A stretch of 64,000 nt of DNA from Linanthus parryae (GCA_023055425.1 JALGPY010000005.1:3621501-3685500); one strand, 5' to 3'. Positions 33,111 through 44,543 are shown, counted from the first letter of the stretch. Numbers and translations: made by a program. Notes: generated from the letters alone by a model not told the origin.

Positions 33111-34480
33111 TGGAAATCCTGGGTTTCTCTTTGTCAAAGGAAAGATTGTGGTGGCCTGGGATTTAGAGATTTCTGTTGTTTCAAACTTGGCGATGATATC
33201 TAAATAGGCCTGGAGACTAGCTACTAATGACTCATCCTTGTTTGCAAAAAAAAATTCAAAGCCAAATACTATCATAATTCATCCTTCTGGTAGGCTAAAC
33301 TCCCCTCCAACTCCTCCTGGGCTTGGAGAGGAATTATTGAAGGTCGGAAGGTATTAGAGAAAGGGAGAAGATGGAATGTTGGTAATGGTTTGAGTATTCA
33401 AATTTGGGAGGACCCTTGGGTACCATCTGCAAATCACTTTTAAGGTGGCTTCATCTTCTGGGAATATAATCAATGTAGGATTAGTTGCTGATCTCATTGA
33501 TCATGACTTGAGATGTTGGAAAGCTGATATGGTTAATGATATTTTCAGTCAGGAGGATGTTGCCATGATTTTAAATATTCCAGTGGGAGGAATTGCTTGT
33601 AAGGACAAATTGGTGTGGCATTATGCAGCAAATGGTGAGTTCTCAGTCAATTCTGTTTACAAATTTCTTTGTAATTTGGAACTGGCTAAACATGGTCTTG
33701 GCCATTGCTAAACTGCTCAATCCAGTTCAAATTTTCACTGGAGCAAAATATGGCATTTAACTGTGAGACCCAAATTAAAGTTCTTTATTTGGAAGGCTGT
33801 GAGTGGCTCTCTTGAAACCACTCTCAATCTTAAAAACAAAACTGGGTTGGAGATGTTATTTGCCACTTGTGTGGGGAGACTGAGGAATCAGATATTCATC
33901 TCTTAAGAGATTGCTCTTTTGCCTCCTCTGTCTGGAAACTGAGTCCAATTCCCTTTGTCTCTTTTCATAAAAATGGGTCCTGCTTTGCTTCTTGGTGGGC
34001 TAACATTATTGAGCAGATCCAGATGGAAGAAAATAAACATATCATGTTGGGTTTATTTGCCCAACTGTGCTGGGAACTATGGAGAGCATGGAATGATAGA
34101 ATATTCAATAATATTCTATGGAATCCTATCCAAATCAGTTCTTTAGCTGTTACAAGATTCTATGAGTATTACGACAAAAATGTGGCATCTGCAGTGTCAA
34201 CTATCCGGTGTGAGACATCCCCTGTTTCTTCCCTTGACGAATTGGAGGCTATAATTTTCTCAGATGCAGCAGCTGATAAGAGAAGATCAAAAGGAGGCTT
34301 GGGTATAGTTTTTAAGTCTGTCAAGGGTGCTGCTTTGGGTAGAATCATGATCCCAATTCATAACATTTGTGCTCCTGGTGTTTTGGAAGCTTTAGTAGTG
34401 AGATATGCTCTTCTTATTGCAAGGAGTAAAGGATGTAAGAAGATAAAATATGCTCAGATTCAAAGATCTTGATGGATGCT
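32680..34480 (+). pseudogene. LINE RT C-terminus, zinc-binding and RNase H-like regions
   Basis: Frames in changing phase encode the post-palm RT segment (SGWKERFLSPAGREILIK), the GGLGFRD motif, the zinc-binding domain (CGETEESDIHLLRDCSFASSV at 33867 onward) and an RNase H-like tail up to 34472. Stops and phase shifts occur at about 33080, 33240, 33710 and 34470. A run of about 27 A at 33079-33106 sits inside the coding part between a WWNG and a KSWVSLC segment. It is inactive. Confidence 0.8.
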
Positions 34481-35512
34481 CTTAATTGCAAGTTTGCTTG
34501 GCCTGTGGAGATTGATGCTATAGTGCAAGACTGTTTTTGTCTTCACCAAATCCTTCAATCTGTGTATTTTTTCTTTTATTAGTAGAAATTGTAACTTTGA
34601 CTCTCATTTTGGAGCTAAAGATGCCTTGTTAGTTGATGATTATGTGGAGAGCTGGTTATGATGTCTCTCCTCTTGTGATGTCCATTCTTCTTAATGAAAT
34701 GCTGCAGCTTTTTGGGAAAAAAATTATATTCACTTAGAAATATATATAAATATTTCAAAGTTTTACTAATATCATTAAAAAGGGTAAAAGACACTTTCCA
34801 CCACTGTACTTGAGGAAAAAAAAAGCTCACCTGACGTTTGAAAATTTCCACTTTGCACCCTTGTACCGGAAAAAAATTAGGACACATTCCACCCCTGTTA
34901 TGTTCCGTCCAGATCATGTCCAGTCACCATTTTTTGCGACCATGTTACCCCTAACTGGGTGAAGACATTTGTGCCCTCACAACATTTAATTACTAGCATG
35001 TTCAAAATGACAATTTTACCCTTCTATATTCATTATAAAAAACACAATGTTACATTACACCCTTGCTACTCTTCCACCCTCCTATGAATAAGAGTCATAA
35101 TTGTTTCACCCGACATCACCAATTTTCATTACAAATAACCTAACCTCTATATCCAACAACAACAAAGAGAAAATAAAAGTGAGTATATCTCTACTTCCCT
35201 CCTCAACTGCAACCCATTCCCCACCATCAATTGTCTTCTTTGTGATTAAACCCAGTTCATCCATTACCATCACTACCCCAACTCCACCAATCTACATCAT
35301 CGTCGGAATACACATTCCGGGAATAATATATTTCAGATGCTGTGTAGGATCCATCTAGCTTACCGCATGATTTTCACTACCCATATTTTGCACACCTGAT
35401 ATTCATAGGATCTCAGCCAGGTATATTGAATGATTGTCTAGACGTAATTGAAATTTCCATCTGTTCTTTCACACATGTATCATACAAAAAGTAGAAGCAA
35501 CGAATAGTTTTT

Positions 35513-35720
35513 ACCATGGAACAACCTCTTCCTGTAACTTCTTTTCATAGCACTTAACCTCAGACTCTAAATCCTCCATATCAGTACAGTACTTATCAGA
35601 AGCAGTCTTCAATTCCACAACCTTAGCTTCAAGCTTTTATTTATCTCTTCCTCTGCTCTTGCTCTCTCGGTTTTCGCCTCAACATAATTCCTAGTTTTCT
35701 TGGCATCTTCAGCCCCGAAT
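35513..35720 (-). pseudogene. Captured coiled-coil gene fragment in a MULE
   Basis: The minus strand encodes a YVEAKTERARAEEEINK segment and, after a 1-base phase change, LEAKVVELKTASDKY and MEDLESEVKCYEKKLQEE. The heptad-like Leu/Ala spacing and Glu/Lys richness show a coiled coil. It resembles the coiled-coil parts of plant PHD/OBERON-type or filament-like proteins, but I cannot assign a parent gene. The frame is broken and no start is present. Confidence 0.55.
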
Positions 35721-36282
35721 GCAAGGCCGAGGAGGCGGCGAACACACGCACGCAAGAACGTGACCTTCATCCCAATTCATTCACCACTCATCAAAATAAT
35801 TGTTACTAATATAGTTAGCACTACTACTAATAATAGTCGAATACCCAAAATAATATCAAAACAACAACCAAATACTCGCTGCTACTACTACCAACTTTAG
35901 GCATAGAAAAGATCCAGAAGACAAGAGCCATCAATAGCACAGCAGCTTGCTCTTCTTCCCCCAACACAGTGCTATCATCAACAGCGACACAGGAAGCCCA
36001 AATCCAGGGCAGACCTAATCACTGCTCCACCAAGACTACAAGCCAACAGCCCATTCGTTTCCTCATAACTTGGACCCCATCGTCCCTCTCAACCAAAAGC
36101 CCCAAATCTCCAATCCCCTAATCACCGGACCAACCACAAACCTACATACCCCTGAACCCCCAAATCAACAAATCCAAAATTGCCAACCACAAGCCTGGTT
36201 CCCAACCTACAGTATCCCAATCGATGAACAGCCATCCAAACTAAGAACGAATTTGATGGGTGTTCTATAAAAATTAGATTGC

Positions 36283-36283
<1 letters not shown>

Positions 36284-36327
<44 letters not shown>
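36284..36327. repeat. GA microsatellite
   Basis: About 21 uninterrupted GA dinucleotides inside the MULE. Confidence 0.95.
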
Positions 36328-36329
<2 letters not shown>

Positions 36330-37113
36330 CAAGCAGAGAAGCGACGATGGCCTGGGCTAGGTTTGGAAGGACGAAGAAGTTGGCCAAAATTCCGATGGGT
36401 AGGGGTGTAGGTGGAGGCGGCGAAGTTGGAAAGAGAGAGCTAGGTTAGATAAGAAGAAGATGGACGGTTATGAGAAGGAAAAGGGGTTGGGTAATTTTCT
36501 AAAATTTCGAGGGTAGAATAGTCTTTGTAAAGAGCCGATAGGGCTCCGTCAGTTACAAGGGTGCAAAGTGGAATTTTTCAAATGTCAGGGTGCAAAGTGT
36601 ATTTTTCCCCAAGTACAAGGGGGGAAAGTGTCTTTTACATTAATAAAAAAGTAGCTGCATAATAATACAATAAAATAATAAAAATATATTAGCCACAATA
36701 AACTGGGAGTCTCTATAATTTTGCTTAATTATTCAAATATTCAAATTATAACAAATCATTACCATTAAATGTACAATGTATTAAATTGGCACAAAAATCA
36801 AAGAATGGTAGTATTTAGAAGAAAAAGAAATCATTTTTCAATAACCACAAAACATTCTAATATTTGTGTAATTAAAAATGCAAAATGTACACAATTAAAT
36901 ATAATTAAGAGTAATTCAAAAAATAAAAAGTGACTAAAAAATATAATTGTGTGTAATTAAAACACCCAAAACGGGATGAACCTACTTCCTTCGGTGGGGG
37001 GATGGCCGAGGGAGTTCCACCTTCCCTTCCCCATAGCCAAGCTTGAATAGTCCCCTTTCACCCCCTCCCCTGCCACCTCCTCTCGAGGGATTGGAGTTTT
37101 GGAGATGCCCTAA

Positions 37114-37488
37114 TTAACATTAGGCTACATTTGAATGATCAATCCCCTTACCTCTACTAGAAGAGCAACCTATTTATCATCGCCTTTTTGGAAACTTCCG
37201 GGTGGTCTACAATATTTGATTCCGAGAAAAGTACAAAAGGAAGTACATCAGATACTATGAAAACTCGCAATTCCTTTTCTTTGGTTCATTAAGAACCCAC
37301 GACTTTGAAATTTTGAGTGATCACCGTTACCACATGCTTTAACAGATAATACTAGGTTGAAAAGATAGGACACACTGAAAATAAATCAAAACAAAAAACG
37401 TGCAAGAAGCCAATGAATGAGCTAGAAAACAACTTACAGGGTGAACGGGGCTCGGATCGCTGACTGGTTGAACCCTCCGGTGGGTTAA
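37114..37488. other. Intergenic 3' of the unidentified minus-strand gene
   Basis: Nothing recognised. Confidence 0.4.
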
Positions 37489-37925
37489 CTATTCTTCTTC
37501 TTGATGATGTTGCTCACCTTGCCAAACCCAAACTATTTCCTTAAGAGCTGGTCTCATCTCTTGCTTCATTAGGCTTTGCTGATGTGAACTGCATTTCTTC
37601 CTTCTGGTAATTCTCCCCCCAAAACCAGACTTATTGCATTTCTTCCTTCTCGTCCTTCTGGTCATTCTTCCTTCTGTTTTAGTTTTGGGAACATCCGTCT
37701 TCACCTCAGAAGAAGTGGTGCCACTGCCAGAATAAGCAAAATGACATCAGTGCTCATTGGTGCCACACCCTCACTTTCCACTCATTACTTCAAAGAGACA
37801 TCTTTGTCTTTGAACATTGGCTATCTCGAATCTTTTTGAAGCCCACCCCAACTCTTTAGTATCATGCCTGCTGCTACATAATGCTCCTCCATTTTTCTTG
37901 AGTATCAGGGTAAGTTCATTGAAAC
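37489..37925 (-). CDS. 3' exons of an unidentified gene
   Basis: Two exons join in frame. 37925-37775 encodes FNELTLILKKNGGALCSS then EIANVQRQRCLFEVMSG and ends at a GTGAGG donor. 37723-37489 follows a TTCTGGCAG acceptor and encodes TSSEVKTDVPKTK, a basic RRTRRKK-rich stretch and an acidic end QHHQEEE before TAG. The splice phase agrees across the junction. I do not recognise the family. The basic clusters would suit a nuclear protein. It may belong with the exons at 40919-41174. Intervening exons, if any, were not resolved. Confidence 0.5.
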
Positions 37926-40200
37926 CTCAACTGGTCGGATCTTTACATAGATGAATTAGTCCAATCCTGCTCGACTGATAAACCATAATACTAACTTTTT
38001 CAATCTTCTTGCAAGTTGTCTGAACACAATGTTTTAACATACCTGAAGCAGAAGCATATAACTATGATGAGTAATAAGAAAGGCAAGATAGCCGAAATTC
38101 AGCTAAAGAAGTAAAAAAGGAATATGTATGTTGCTTAAAAGGACATAACCTAATAAGAAATGTAAGCAGCTGGGACTAATCTATGTAATCTCAGAAATAG
38201 ATTTCAACTCACTTCATGTTAGTATCTATGAAGTGTCTATGTAATCTCAGACATTCAAACGATATGTGTTTTGCAACTCACTTCATGAAGTGACTCCCTC
38301 TTATTCACCGTCCTCTTCTTTCCGGAGCAAGTTTTGAAGAAACCTTTTTGGTGCAACGTTTTGAAACTATTTTACCCTTACTAATTAGAAGCCAATTATC
38401 AACACACTATGCCACTAACTCATCATGGCTGTAAACTTAATCCACTGTTGTCACCATGCATTGCAAGGGACAAACACTCGTGTTTTCCAACTCTTTCTTG
38501 CTAACATGGGCGCCACGATGTGAGTGACAAGTGATGTGGATAGAAGGGTTGTTTATCTCATCTCACCAGATAGTCTTCCGTTCACCCTACAGTACTTTAC
38601 GCCATCACCAGACAAAAGCTAGTACTGGAATGTTTAATTGATAAGATATTAACAAAAGAATCAAGTACAACAGTATTATCAAGTACGTCGTGTTCACTTA
38701 TAGAAAAAGAGAATCAAATTTGCATATCACAAACCGGAGAGGTGAAATTTTTTAACCTTTCTTGATAGCTAAAATTTTGACCATATCCGACTAATGACAC
38801 TGATCTCGCATCTTGAGTTCTTCATCTCTCTTCATGACAGTAATGCAGAATTCCTACCTTCAAGGGAATGCTAAGCTATATAGGCAGACCAAAAATTGAT
38901 TAATGACACTAACAGATGACTTTACTTGTTGAAGAGCTCATGTATTGCTTTCCAAAATCATATATCAAAGTTTCTTGATCTTATAATTTTCTTCAGCAAA
39001 GTTAAACGTGCTTGAATACGTCAGCTATCAAGCTAACTGCTTGATCTGTATAGCCATGCACTCCCAAGTAAATTAATGGCTCCCATAGTATTGCATTCTA
39101 GAAAATTAATGCACTTCCATAGTATTGCATTCAAGTAATTATGGCTCTGGAAGATACAAAATCAATGTGTAGTTGTGTACTTGATGAAGCGAAAAAGATT
39201 CAGTAGATTTTGGTTCCCTACCCAAGCTGAAGGAGGTGGAAATGGGTGTAAGAACCCCTTCTAAATCACATAAATAAAACATCATTTCAAGAAGGATAAC
39301 ATGATATTTTCTATATCCTCGGGATAACATATGCTATAACTGACTATCTCAATACCTGGAATGAGCTTCCATGGAACCACAATGAAAAAGTTCAGACAGA
39401 AAATATAAAGAGGGCTAATCCATATGCAATTAAGAAGCCCTGAAAGTAGATGGTCTTTATATAACCTTTAGAAAAAGGGCACTGTGTAATTCGCCGCCTA
39501 TAGAATTGAGGCATGCACATAACTGAGACTGAAAAAGTACATGGATTCGTCACCTTATGTATATCATATCTGTAATCTGACTTTTCTAATAACCTGATCA
39601 GACAAACAAAGAGTCACAATATTCAATCAGGGAGACAATACATATGACGAAGGTCACAAATGGAAACTAAGCATGTACATAATTTATCCCCTATACCTCT
39701 GGTGAGGGATGGTGGTCGTCGCGAGGAATGGAAGTCGGTCAGGGATTAGGGGTTAGGAGAAAAAGAAGAATGTGATATCTACTAGCTATCAAAGAAAACA
39801 AAAAGTACTCCAAGGTTGTGAAGGAAGAATAATCAGATACATCGCAAAAACACCAAGGTTGTGCCAGCAAGTCTTTTAAACAATAAACAATGAGGCATTA
39901 TATGCACAACTGAGACTACTAGCCACCCTCTCAACACTCCATTGCAGAACTCTCCTCATGACTTGTCCTCTCCGCATTACAGCACTTTCAGAAAGGAATA
40001 TTGTTTACCAGCTATATCACATATTGCGATGTACTCCGACAGAATATTAGAAGAGAATAAAAAACAGGAGAGAACAGGACACATGGTAGAAGAAATCTGG
40101 GGATGCACACACGGAGGTTTAAAGCACGGCCTGTGTCACAAAACGTTAACCATCACAGCAACTACCAATATACCATAAAGAGTTCACCATCACCACCATT
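37926..40200. other. Intron or intergenic, nothing recognised
   Basis: May be intronic to the unidentified minus-strand gene. A strong donor-like CTTCAG|GTATGT lies at about 38055-38045 (minus), but no phase-consistent exon could be built. Confidence 0.3.
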
Positions 40201-40213
40201 GTCACAGAGAGTT

Positions 40214-40690
40214 CCCCATCACAGCCACCGCTGCAACCACTGACCAGAATCCCCGCCTCCTCAGCCCAAAACCAGACAACAAGCCCAAAATTTTGAACCA
40301 ACTACGCCCCACCATATAAATCTCCTCCAACAGAACTTTTGTATTGGTGGCACAAACTTTGATTTTGAAAACATTTAAGGATAACATGTTTCGATTTATC
40401 AAAAAGCTCTCAGCTTTATACATACATCAAGACAAACTGCTTACAAAATAAAGAAGTCTGCGCCTCTTAAACCAACTACGCCCCATCACAGCCACCGCTG
40501 CACCTTCTGACCAGAATCCCCACCTCCTCGGCCCAAAACCAGATAACAAGCCCAATAATTTGAACCAACTACGCCCCACCATACATATCTCCTCCAACAG
40601 AACTTTTGAATTGGTGAAAAAACGTTTGATATTGAAAACATTTGAGGATAACATGTTTCAATTTATTAAGAAAAGGTCTCAGCTTTATTC
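40214..40690. repeat. Tandem duplication, 267-bp period
   Basis: The segment starting CCCCATCACAGCCACCGCTG at 40214 recurs at 40481 with small differences and runs through 'aactacgccccaccat' and 'aggataacatgttt' to 'ctcagctttat' in both copies. Confidence 0.8.
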
Positions 40691-40918
40691 AAATTAAATC
40701 CCTTATTCTAATCAAGGGTGAATGTGACAAGGGTTCCTAGTACGGAGCATTGATGTTTTATTCCCTTCAGGATTTGGTGAACAAGATGAGCAAAGGTAAG
40801 GTATTTGTAGGAATAAGCGGATTTCTATGACATGTATATCATAGACACACGCAAGCACACGTATTATGTTGTTCATAAATAAAGCTGCCAGTAGAATGCT
40901 ACATTCAAATATCAATAC

Positions 40919-41174
40919 CTTGATTGGTGTATCAACAGGTCTAGTTCCTTTAAACATATCAACTGGAGGATAGAAGCAAGTGAAAGTGGAAACAGACTTG
41001 GGAGACCGCACATGCAAGGCGCAGATTGTGCACGACACTCCCTGCTTCAAGAAAACAAAAGACAAGAATCATACACACGGAGAAGGAAGAAAACAAATGT
41101 GTTACTCCTTACTAGGAACGAGGGGGCAAACCTTGAGGTAAAACGTTGACTTCTTCCATAAACCACCATCGGCA
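40919..41174 (-). CDS. Two internal exons of an unidentified gene
   Basis: 41174-41132 (43 bp, after a CCTCTTTCAG acceptor) and 41041-40919 (123 bp, after TTTTCTTGAAGCAG, ending AAG|GTATTG) join in frame. They encode ADGGLWKKSTFYLK then GVSCTICALHVRSP, FTCFYPPVDMFKGTRP and VDTPIK. The clean splice sites and continuous phase support a real or recently lost gene. I cannot name the family. No first exon is evident before the F-box gene at 41724, so the 5' part may be lost or spread over short exons. Confidence 0.45.
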
Positions 41175-41720
41175 CTGAAAGAGGAGGGGGATGTCACAAG
41201 AGGATTAATTCATGTAATTTAGCTTATCTCCTTGTATCATTACCTCTATTTACACTCCTTTGCTTACTTTCCTTCTGTAATAGTGCCTCACAAGTAGAGA
41301 AAATATATATATCTAGACGTAGATATGTAGTAGTAAGACACAACACTATGATTAACATGCCATTTAACTTATTATCAACCAAAACCGATCATGAAGTTAC
41401 TATACAATTAGTTGCAAACAGCTATCAAAGATCTCGTCGATCAGAGAATTGTGAAGTACCTATCCAATAGAAAAACTATCACTAAAGCAGATACATGAGT
41501 ATGGCGACATAATCAACACATTGGCCTAACTTACAAAATATGCAACAAGCGTAGTTGTTCAAACGTAAATCAAGGCAAGAAAATATTATTGTCAAAGCAC
41601 AAACGCGTAACCCGACAAAGCCGTCCTCACATACCACATTATTTTGAACTAGATAAATATTCAAAAGCCACTTTGCATAAAGGAAGTAGCTGGTAAAAAT
41701 ATAGGCCCTGCACTAGTTGA
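41175..41720. other. Spacer 3' of the F-box gene
   Basis: AT-rich. Nothing recognised. Confidence 0.4.
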
Positions 41721-41723
41721 GCT

Positions 41724-43091
41724 CTAACCCAATTTGGCATCTATAACCTTTATCGAACCATTATCCATGTTGAAGATACCGAGACAAGTCTCAGAGCCAC
41801 TAATGGCAAGGTGATGCTGGTAGTATATAGAGTTCCTCTGATACTGTGGAAACTCGTGAGAGGAGAGGGACACCGATTGGTATTTGGTTACAAACAGCAC
41901 GCGATCCCCCAACGAATAAATGCGCACCCATTCCTTGTTGTTGAAATCCATCTTGTAAACTTGACACATAGGCTCAATCTTATTGTAAGCAGTGATAGTT
42001 CCCCCTTTCGCCCGAATGCGACTTTTGCATGGTTTACCTACGGCAACAAGCAGGATCTCCCCTTGCGACTCCACCAAATAAAAGGTCCTCCAAGCCGGAT
42101 AATATGGTTTGAATTGAGGTTGGAATTCCAATACCAAGGTCGGGACATCATCACTAGCATTGCAATCCCATACGAAAAGGCGATTGCAATGTGAAGTTAT
42201 TCCATATATCTGATTCTTCACACATAAGATGGCTGCAAACTTTATAGAATCATCTCCGTCGCCGTCCTCATCATCATTATCATCACCATCATTATCTAGA
42301 TCATCAAGCTGAGCGAATCGGGGGTCTCCACAGTCAAGTAGAGAGAATTGGGTGTCTCCACATTTAGCAAAGAGGGGTGGTCCATAGCAGGCATGAATAA
42401 CCACCAGACCAAAGCAACCGCCGCCTGAAACCGGGTCATCACCCCACAGAACAGCTTTCTGAGCGCCAAATTTAGTTCCGGCTTTCTCACTACCATATCT
42501 TGTTGTATAGGGATCACTAATGAGAGGCAAACGAAGAGCAATGCCAGAAAGCAACAAAGGATGATACAAATAGAAAGTCTCACCATCCTTCTCATCCAAC
42601 ATGATAAAATAGCCACCATTGGATGAAGAGGAGCCAATGCAGTATATCATGAGTTGAAGTAATTCTTGCGATTTCTCCCTATTGGGTAAGTACAAGTTTC
42701 CACCATTCTTCTTCGATTTCTTGTTCAAGACGTCGAAGAAACAGGAGAAGACACCGGCAGCGAATTCTTCGTACCAAATAATGAGGGGTGGGTAGGGTTT
42801 GGGGAGAGAGTTGAGGGAAATTGAGAGGTGGGTTTTGGTAACGGAGCGCCAGAAACGGCAAACCGATCGGCACCGGAGGAGATCCGGTAAAGGTAATTTG
42901 TTCAGGATGTGTTCCAACAACAGATCAACGCCGATATGTGCCCAATCACGTTGTCCCTGGTGGTTGCAGAAACGGCGCAATTGGGGCTGCTCGATCTCGA
43001 ATTTCATCTCGCCGAAGGTGCTCACGGTGGGTATGTCATAACTCTTCCTTTTCCGGTGGTTAGGGTTAGGGTTTGTACCGACACAGATCAT
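41724..43091 (-). CDS. F-box/DUF295 protein (intact)
   Basis: A single-exon 455-residue protein from the ATG at 43091 (MICVGTNP). The frame extends upstream to a TTG but has no earlier ATG. The F-box lies at about residues 49-88 (DLLLEHILNKLPLPDLLRCR then VCRFWRSV). The rest is a DUF295/KIB1-type propeller region with LVV, LFVWDC, VYKMDF and VRIYSLGDRVLF strand motifs. Such proteins act as substrate receptors of SCF ubiquitin ligases via Skp1. An unusual run of Asp/Gly/Asn (residues about 263-281) forms an acidic loop in the propeller. The substrate is unknown. The frame is clean and probably functional. Confidence 0.88.
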   Translation of the reverse strand: MICVGTNPNPNHRKRKSYDIPTVSTFGEMKFEIEQPQLRRFCNHQGQRDWAHIGVDLLLEHILNKLPLPDLLRCRSVCRFWRSVTKTHLSISLNSLPKPYPPLIIWYEEFAAGVFSCFFDVLNKKSKKNGGNLYLPNREKSQELLQLMIYCIGSSSSNGGYFIMLDEKDGETFYLYHPLLLSGIALRLPLISDPYTTRYGSEKAGTKFGAQKAVLWGDDPVSGGGCFGLVVIHACYGPPLFAKCGDTQFSLLDCGDPRFAQLDDLDNDGDDNDDEDGDGDDSIKFAAILCVKNQIYGITSHCNRLFVWDCNASDDVPTLVLEFQPQFKPYYPAWRTFYLVESQGEILLVAVGKPCKSRIRAKGGTITAYNKIEPMCQVYKMDFNNKEWVRIYSLGDRVLFVTKYQSVSLSSHEFPQYQRNSIYYQHHLAISGSETCLGIFNMDNGSIKVIDAKLG

Positions 43092-43440
43092 TGTAGCACA
43101 AACGAGTGAGTGAACCAAATTAGAGAGACGAGGGGTCACCTGGAAACGACAGCGTGTCAGAAACAGCTTCAAGGCCTGAACGGAGAGAATTTCCGGTGAG
43201 AATTTGAGAGAAGTTGCGCAGAGGATTCAAGAGAGACGATTTCGTTCTTCATTGATTTCGTTCTCTGGTACTACAAGTCTGGTTATATATACCGTTTTCA
43301 ACTAAAACTCATAAAATACAAACGTGAGCCCTACACATTACTTAATTCAAAAGTGACCACAATTATTACTTAAATTGCGGAGAGGTTATCAGGGATCTAG
43401 GGGTAAAAGGGGTATTTTACACAATTTAAAGGGGTGATTA
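43092..43440. other. F-box gene upstream region
   Basis: Short 5' flank that runs into a Stowaway-like element 355 bp upstream of the start codon. TATA-like sequence (TATATATAACC, minus strand) at about 43291-43281. Confidence 0.35.
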
Positions 43441-43446
43441 GAAATA

Positions 43447-44541
43447 CTCCCTCCGTCCAGGGCAGGTTAATATTTCCACTTTTGGACATCCCACCTGATA
43501 GACTAATCTTTCCCAAAATGGTAAGTTTTTTCGTGAAAATAACCATCTTGCCCTTTTGTAAAAAAAAAAAAAAAACACACACTTTATTTTAAATTGGGCC
43601 TAATTAAATCTGATTAGCAAACTAACTCAATTTAATTAGGCCCAATGTAACCCAACCTTATCACCCAGTGAACAAAAGCATATCCACTCATTTCCTAACC
43701 TAACAGCCATTTCCTAATCCTAACTACTCCCCATTTTGCTCATGTGTTCATCACAGCCGCCAGAGAGATAGAGAGAGGAAGAGAGACAGAGAGATGGACG
43801 AAGAGAGACAGGGAGATGGAGATGGAGACGGAGAGAGACAGAGAGATGGAAGAGAGAAACAGGCGATTTGGAGCATCCGGCGGTGGTTGGAGCTCCGTCT
43901 TCTGGAGATCGAAGGCGAGTGAGGACGGTCTCTTCGTCTTCTACCACCTCTCACTCCGTCTTTCTCTGGACTGACGGTGGCTTTCTCTTCGTATGTTGCG
44001 TTTTCTTTCGATCGATTCTCTTCGTCTTCTCCTCACTCTCTTTCTTCGTTTTTCTCAGATTTGATGGTTTGTTTTGCTTTTACAGGTCGGTTCCGGCGAT
44101 TTGGAGCATCCGGCGGTGGCTCTGTTCGCCCAGATCTTATAGGCGTCGAGGACATCGGCGCTTTTGCGGTTCAGAACAGGACGGGGAGGACGGGTTAACA
44201 GCAGAGTTGTTCTTCATTTCTTTGTTCTTCATCATCATCTCTTTGTTCTTCATCATCATCTCTTTGTTCTTCATCTCCCTCTTAATTCAAATGCTGCTTT
44301 AGATCGTTATTCTGTAAATTTTGGATACAATTTTGGATCTAGTTTTTGGTTTGATTATGATGATTTTGTGGTTTGTTGATCAGTCAAAAGATGGAGAGAG
44401 AGAGACATAATTAATCTAGCTTATTATTGAGGGTCATTATCGAAAAGAACTGAAAAGCACGGGGGCAAAATAGTCTTTTCACCCCTGTTTTTAATAAAGC
44501 GACTTTTCATTTTTGTCACCAAACGGCTGGGATGAAAGGAG
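43447..44541. mobile_element. Stowaway (Tc1/mariner-like) long non-autonomous element
   Basis: Left end CTCCCTCCGTCCAGGG and right end, reversed, CTCCTTTCATCCCAGCC, both next to the dinucleotide TA (43445-43446, 44542-44543), as in Stowaway elements. At 1,095 bp it is long for the class. It contains a GA-rich block (43755-43860) and a direct duplication of 'gcgatttggagcatccggcg' (about 43863 and 44096). Frames inside are low-complexity and not credible genes. Confidence 0.6.
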
Positions 44542-44543
44542 TA

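Larger units (their letters stand above)
32441..34723 (+). mobile_element. Twin-primed, 5'-truncated LINE (L1-type)
   Basis: Bounded by a perfect 11-bp TSD TTATATTCACT (32430-32440, 34724-34734) with a short A-tail (34717-34723). The first ~250 bp (to about 32690) are inverted: on the minus strand they encode the RT segment SPDKAPGFDGFTPRFFQ and ITHVTLIPK. From about 32685 the plus strand resumes with YEAASGQAINREKS, then FLGLPAFVGRSKRQAF, then the zinc-binding RT tail and an RNase H-like end. An inverted 5' piece joined to a forward 3' piece is the signature of twin priming in target-primed reverse transcription. Confidence 0.85.
34782..36638. mobile_element. MULE copy 5 with ~90-bp TIRs and captured gene sequence
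   Basis: The left end GGGTAAAAGACACTTTCCACC and the right end, reversed, TAAAAGACACTTTCCCCCC extend into long related arms (CATTTGAAAA-TTCCACTTTGCACCCTTGTA on both sides). Flanks CATTAAAAA and CATTAATAA agree at 8 of 9. At 1.86 kb it is much longer than its MITE relatives. On the minus strand at 35720-35513 it carries an exon-like coiled-coil sequence, so it looks like a Pack-MULE. It also includes a GA microsatellite. Confidence 0.65.
32336..37110. mobile_element. Tourist/Harbinger-like element carrying nested insertions
   Basis: Terminal repeat GGGCATCTCCAA (32336-32347) and its complement (37099-37110), flanked by the TSD TAA (32333-32335, 37111-37113). CCCCTCCCC-rich subterminal sequence like that of 7974-8892 marks the same family. 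Most of the 4,775 bp is foreign: a LINE (32441-34723) and a MULE (about 34782-36638). The host element itself was probably under 0.7 kb. Confidence 0.75.

Noticed and set aside
43092..43172. Upstream extension of the F-box frame to 43172
   Set aside because: Begins with TTG and has no ATG before 43091. The extension is not needed for the F-box fold.
43755..43974. Arg/Glu-rich 76-codon frame as a gene
   Set aside because: Pure GA-repeat translation inside a Stowaway-like element.
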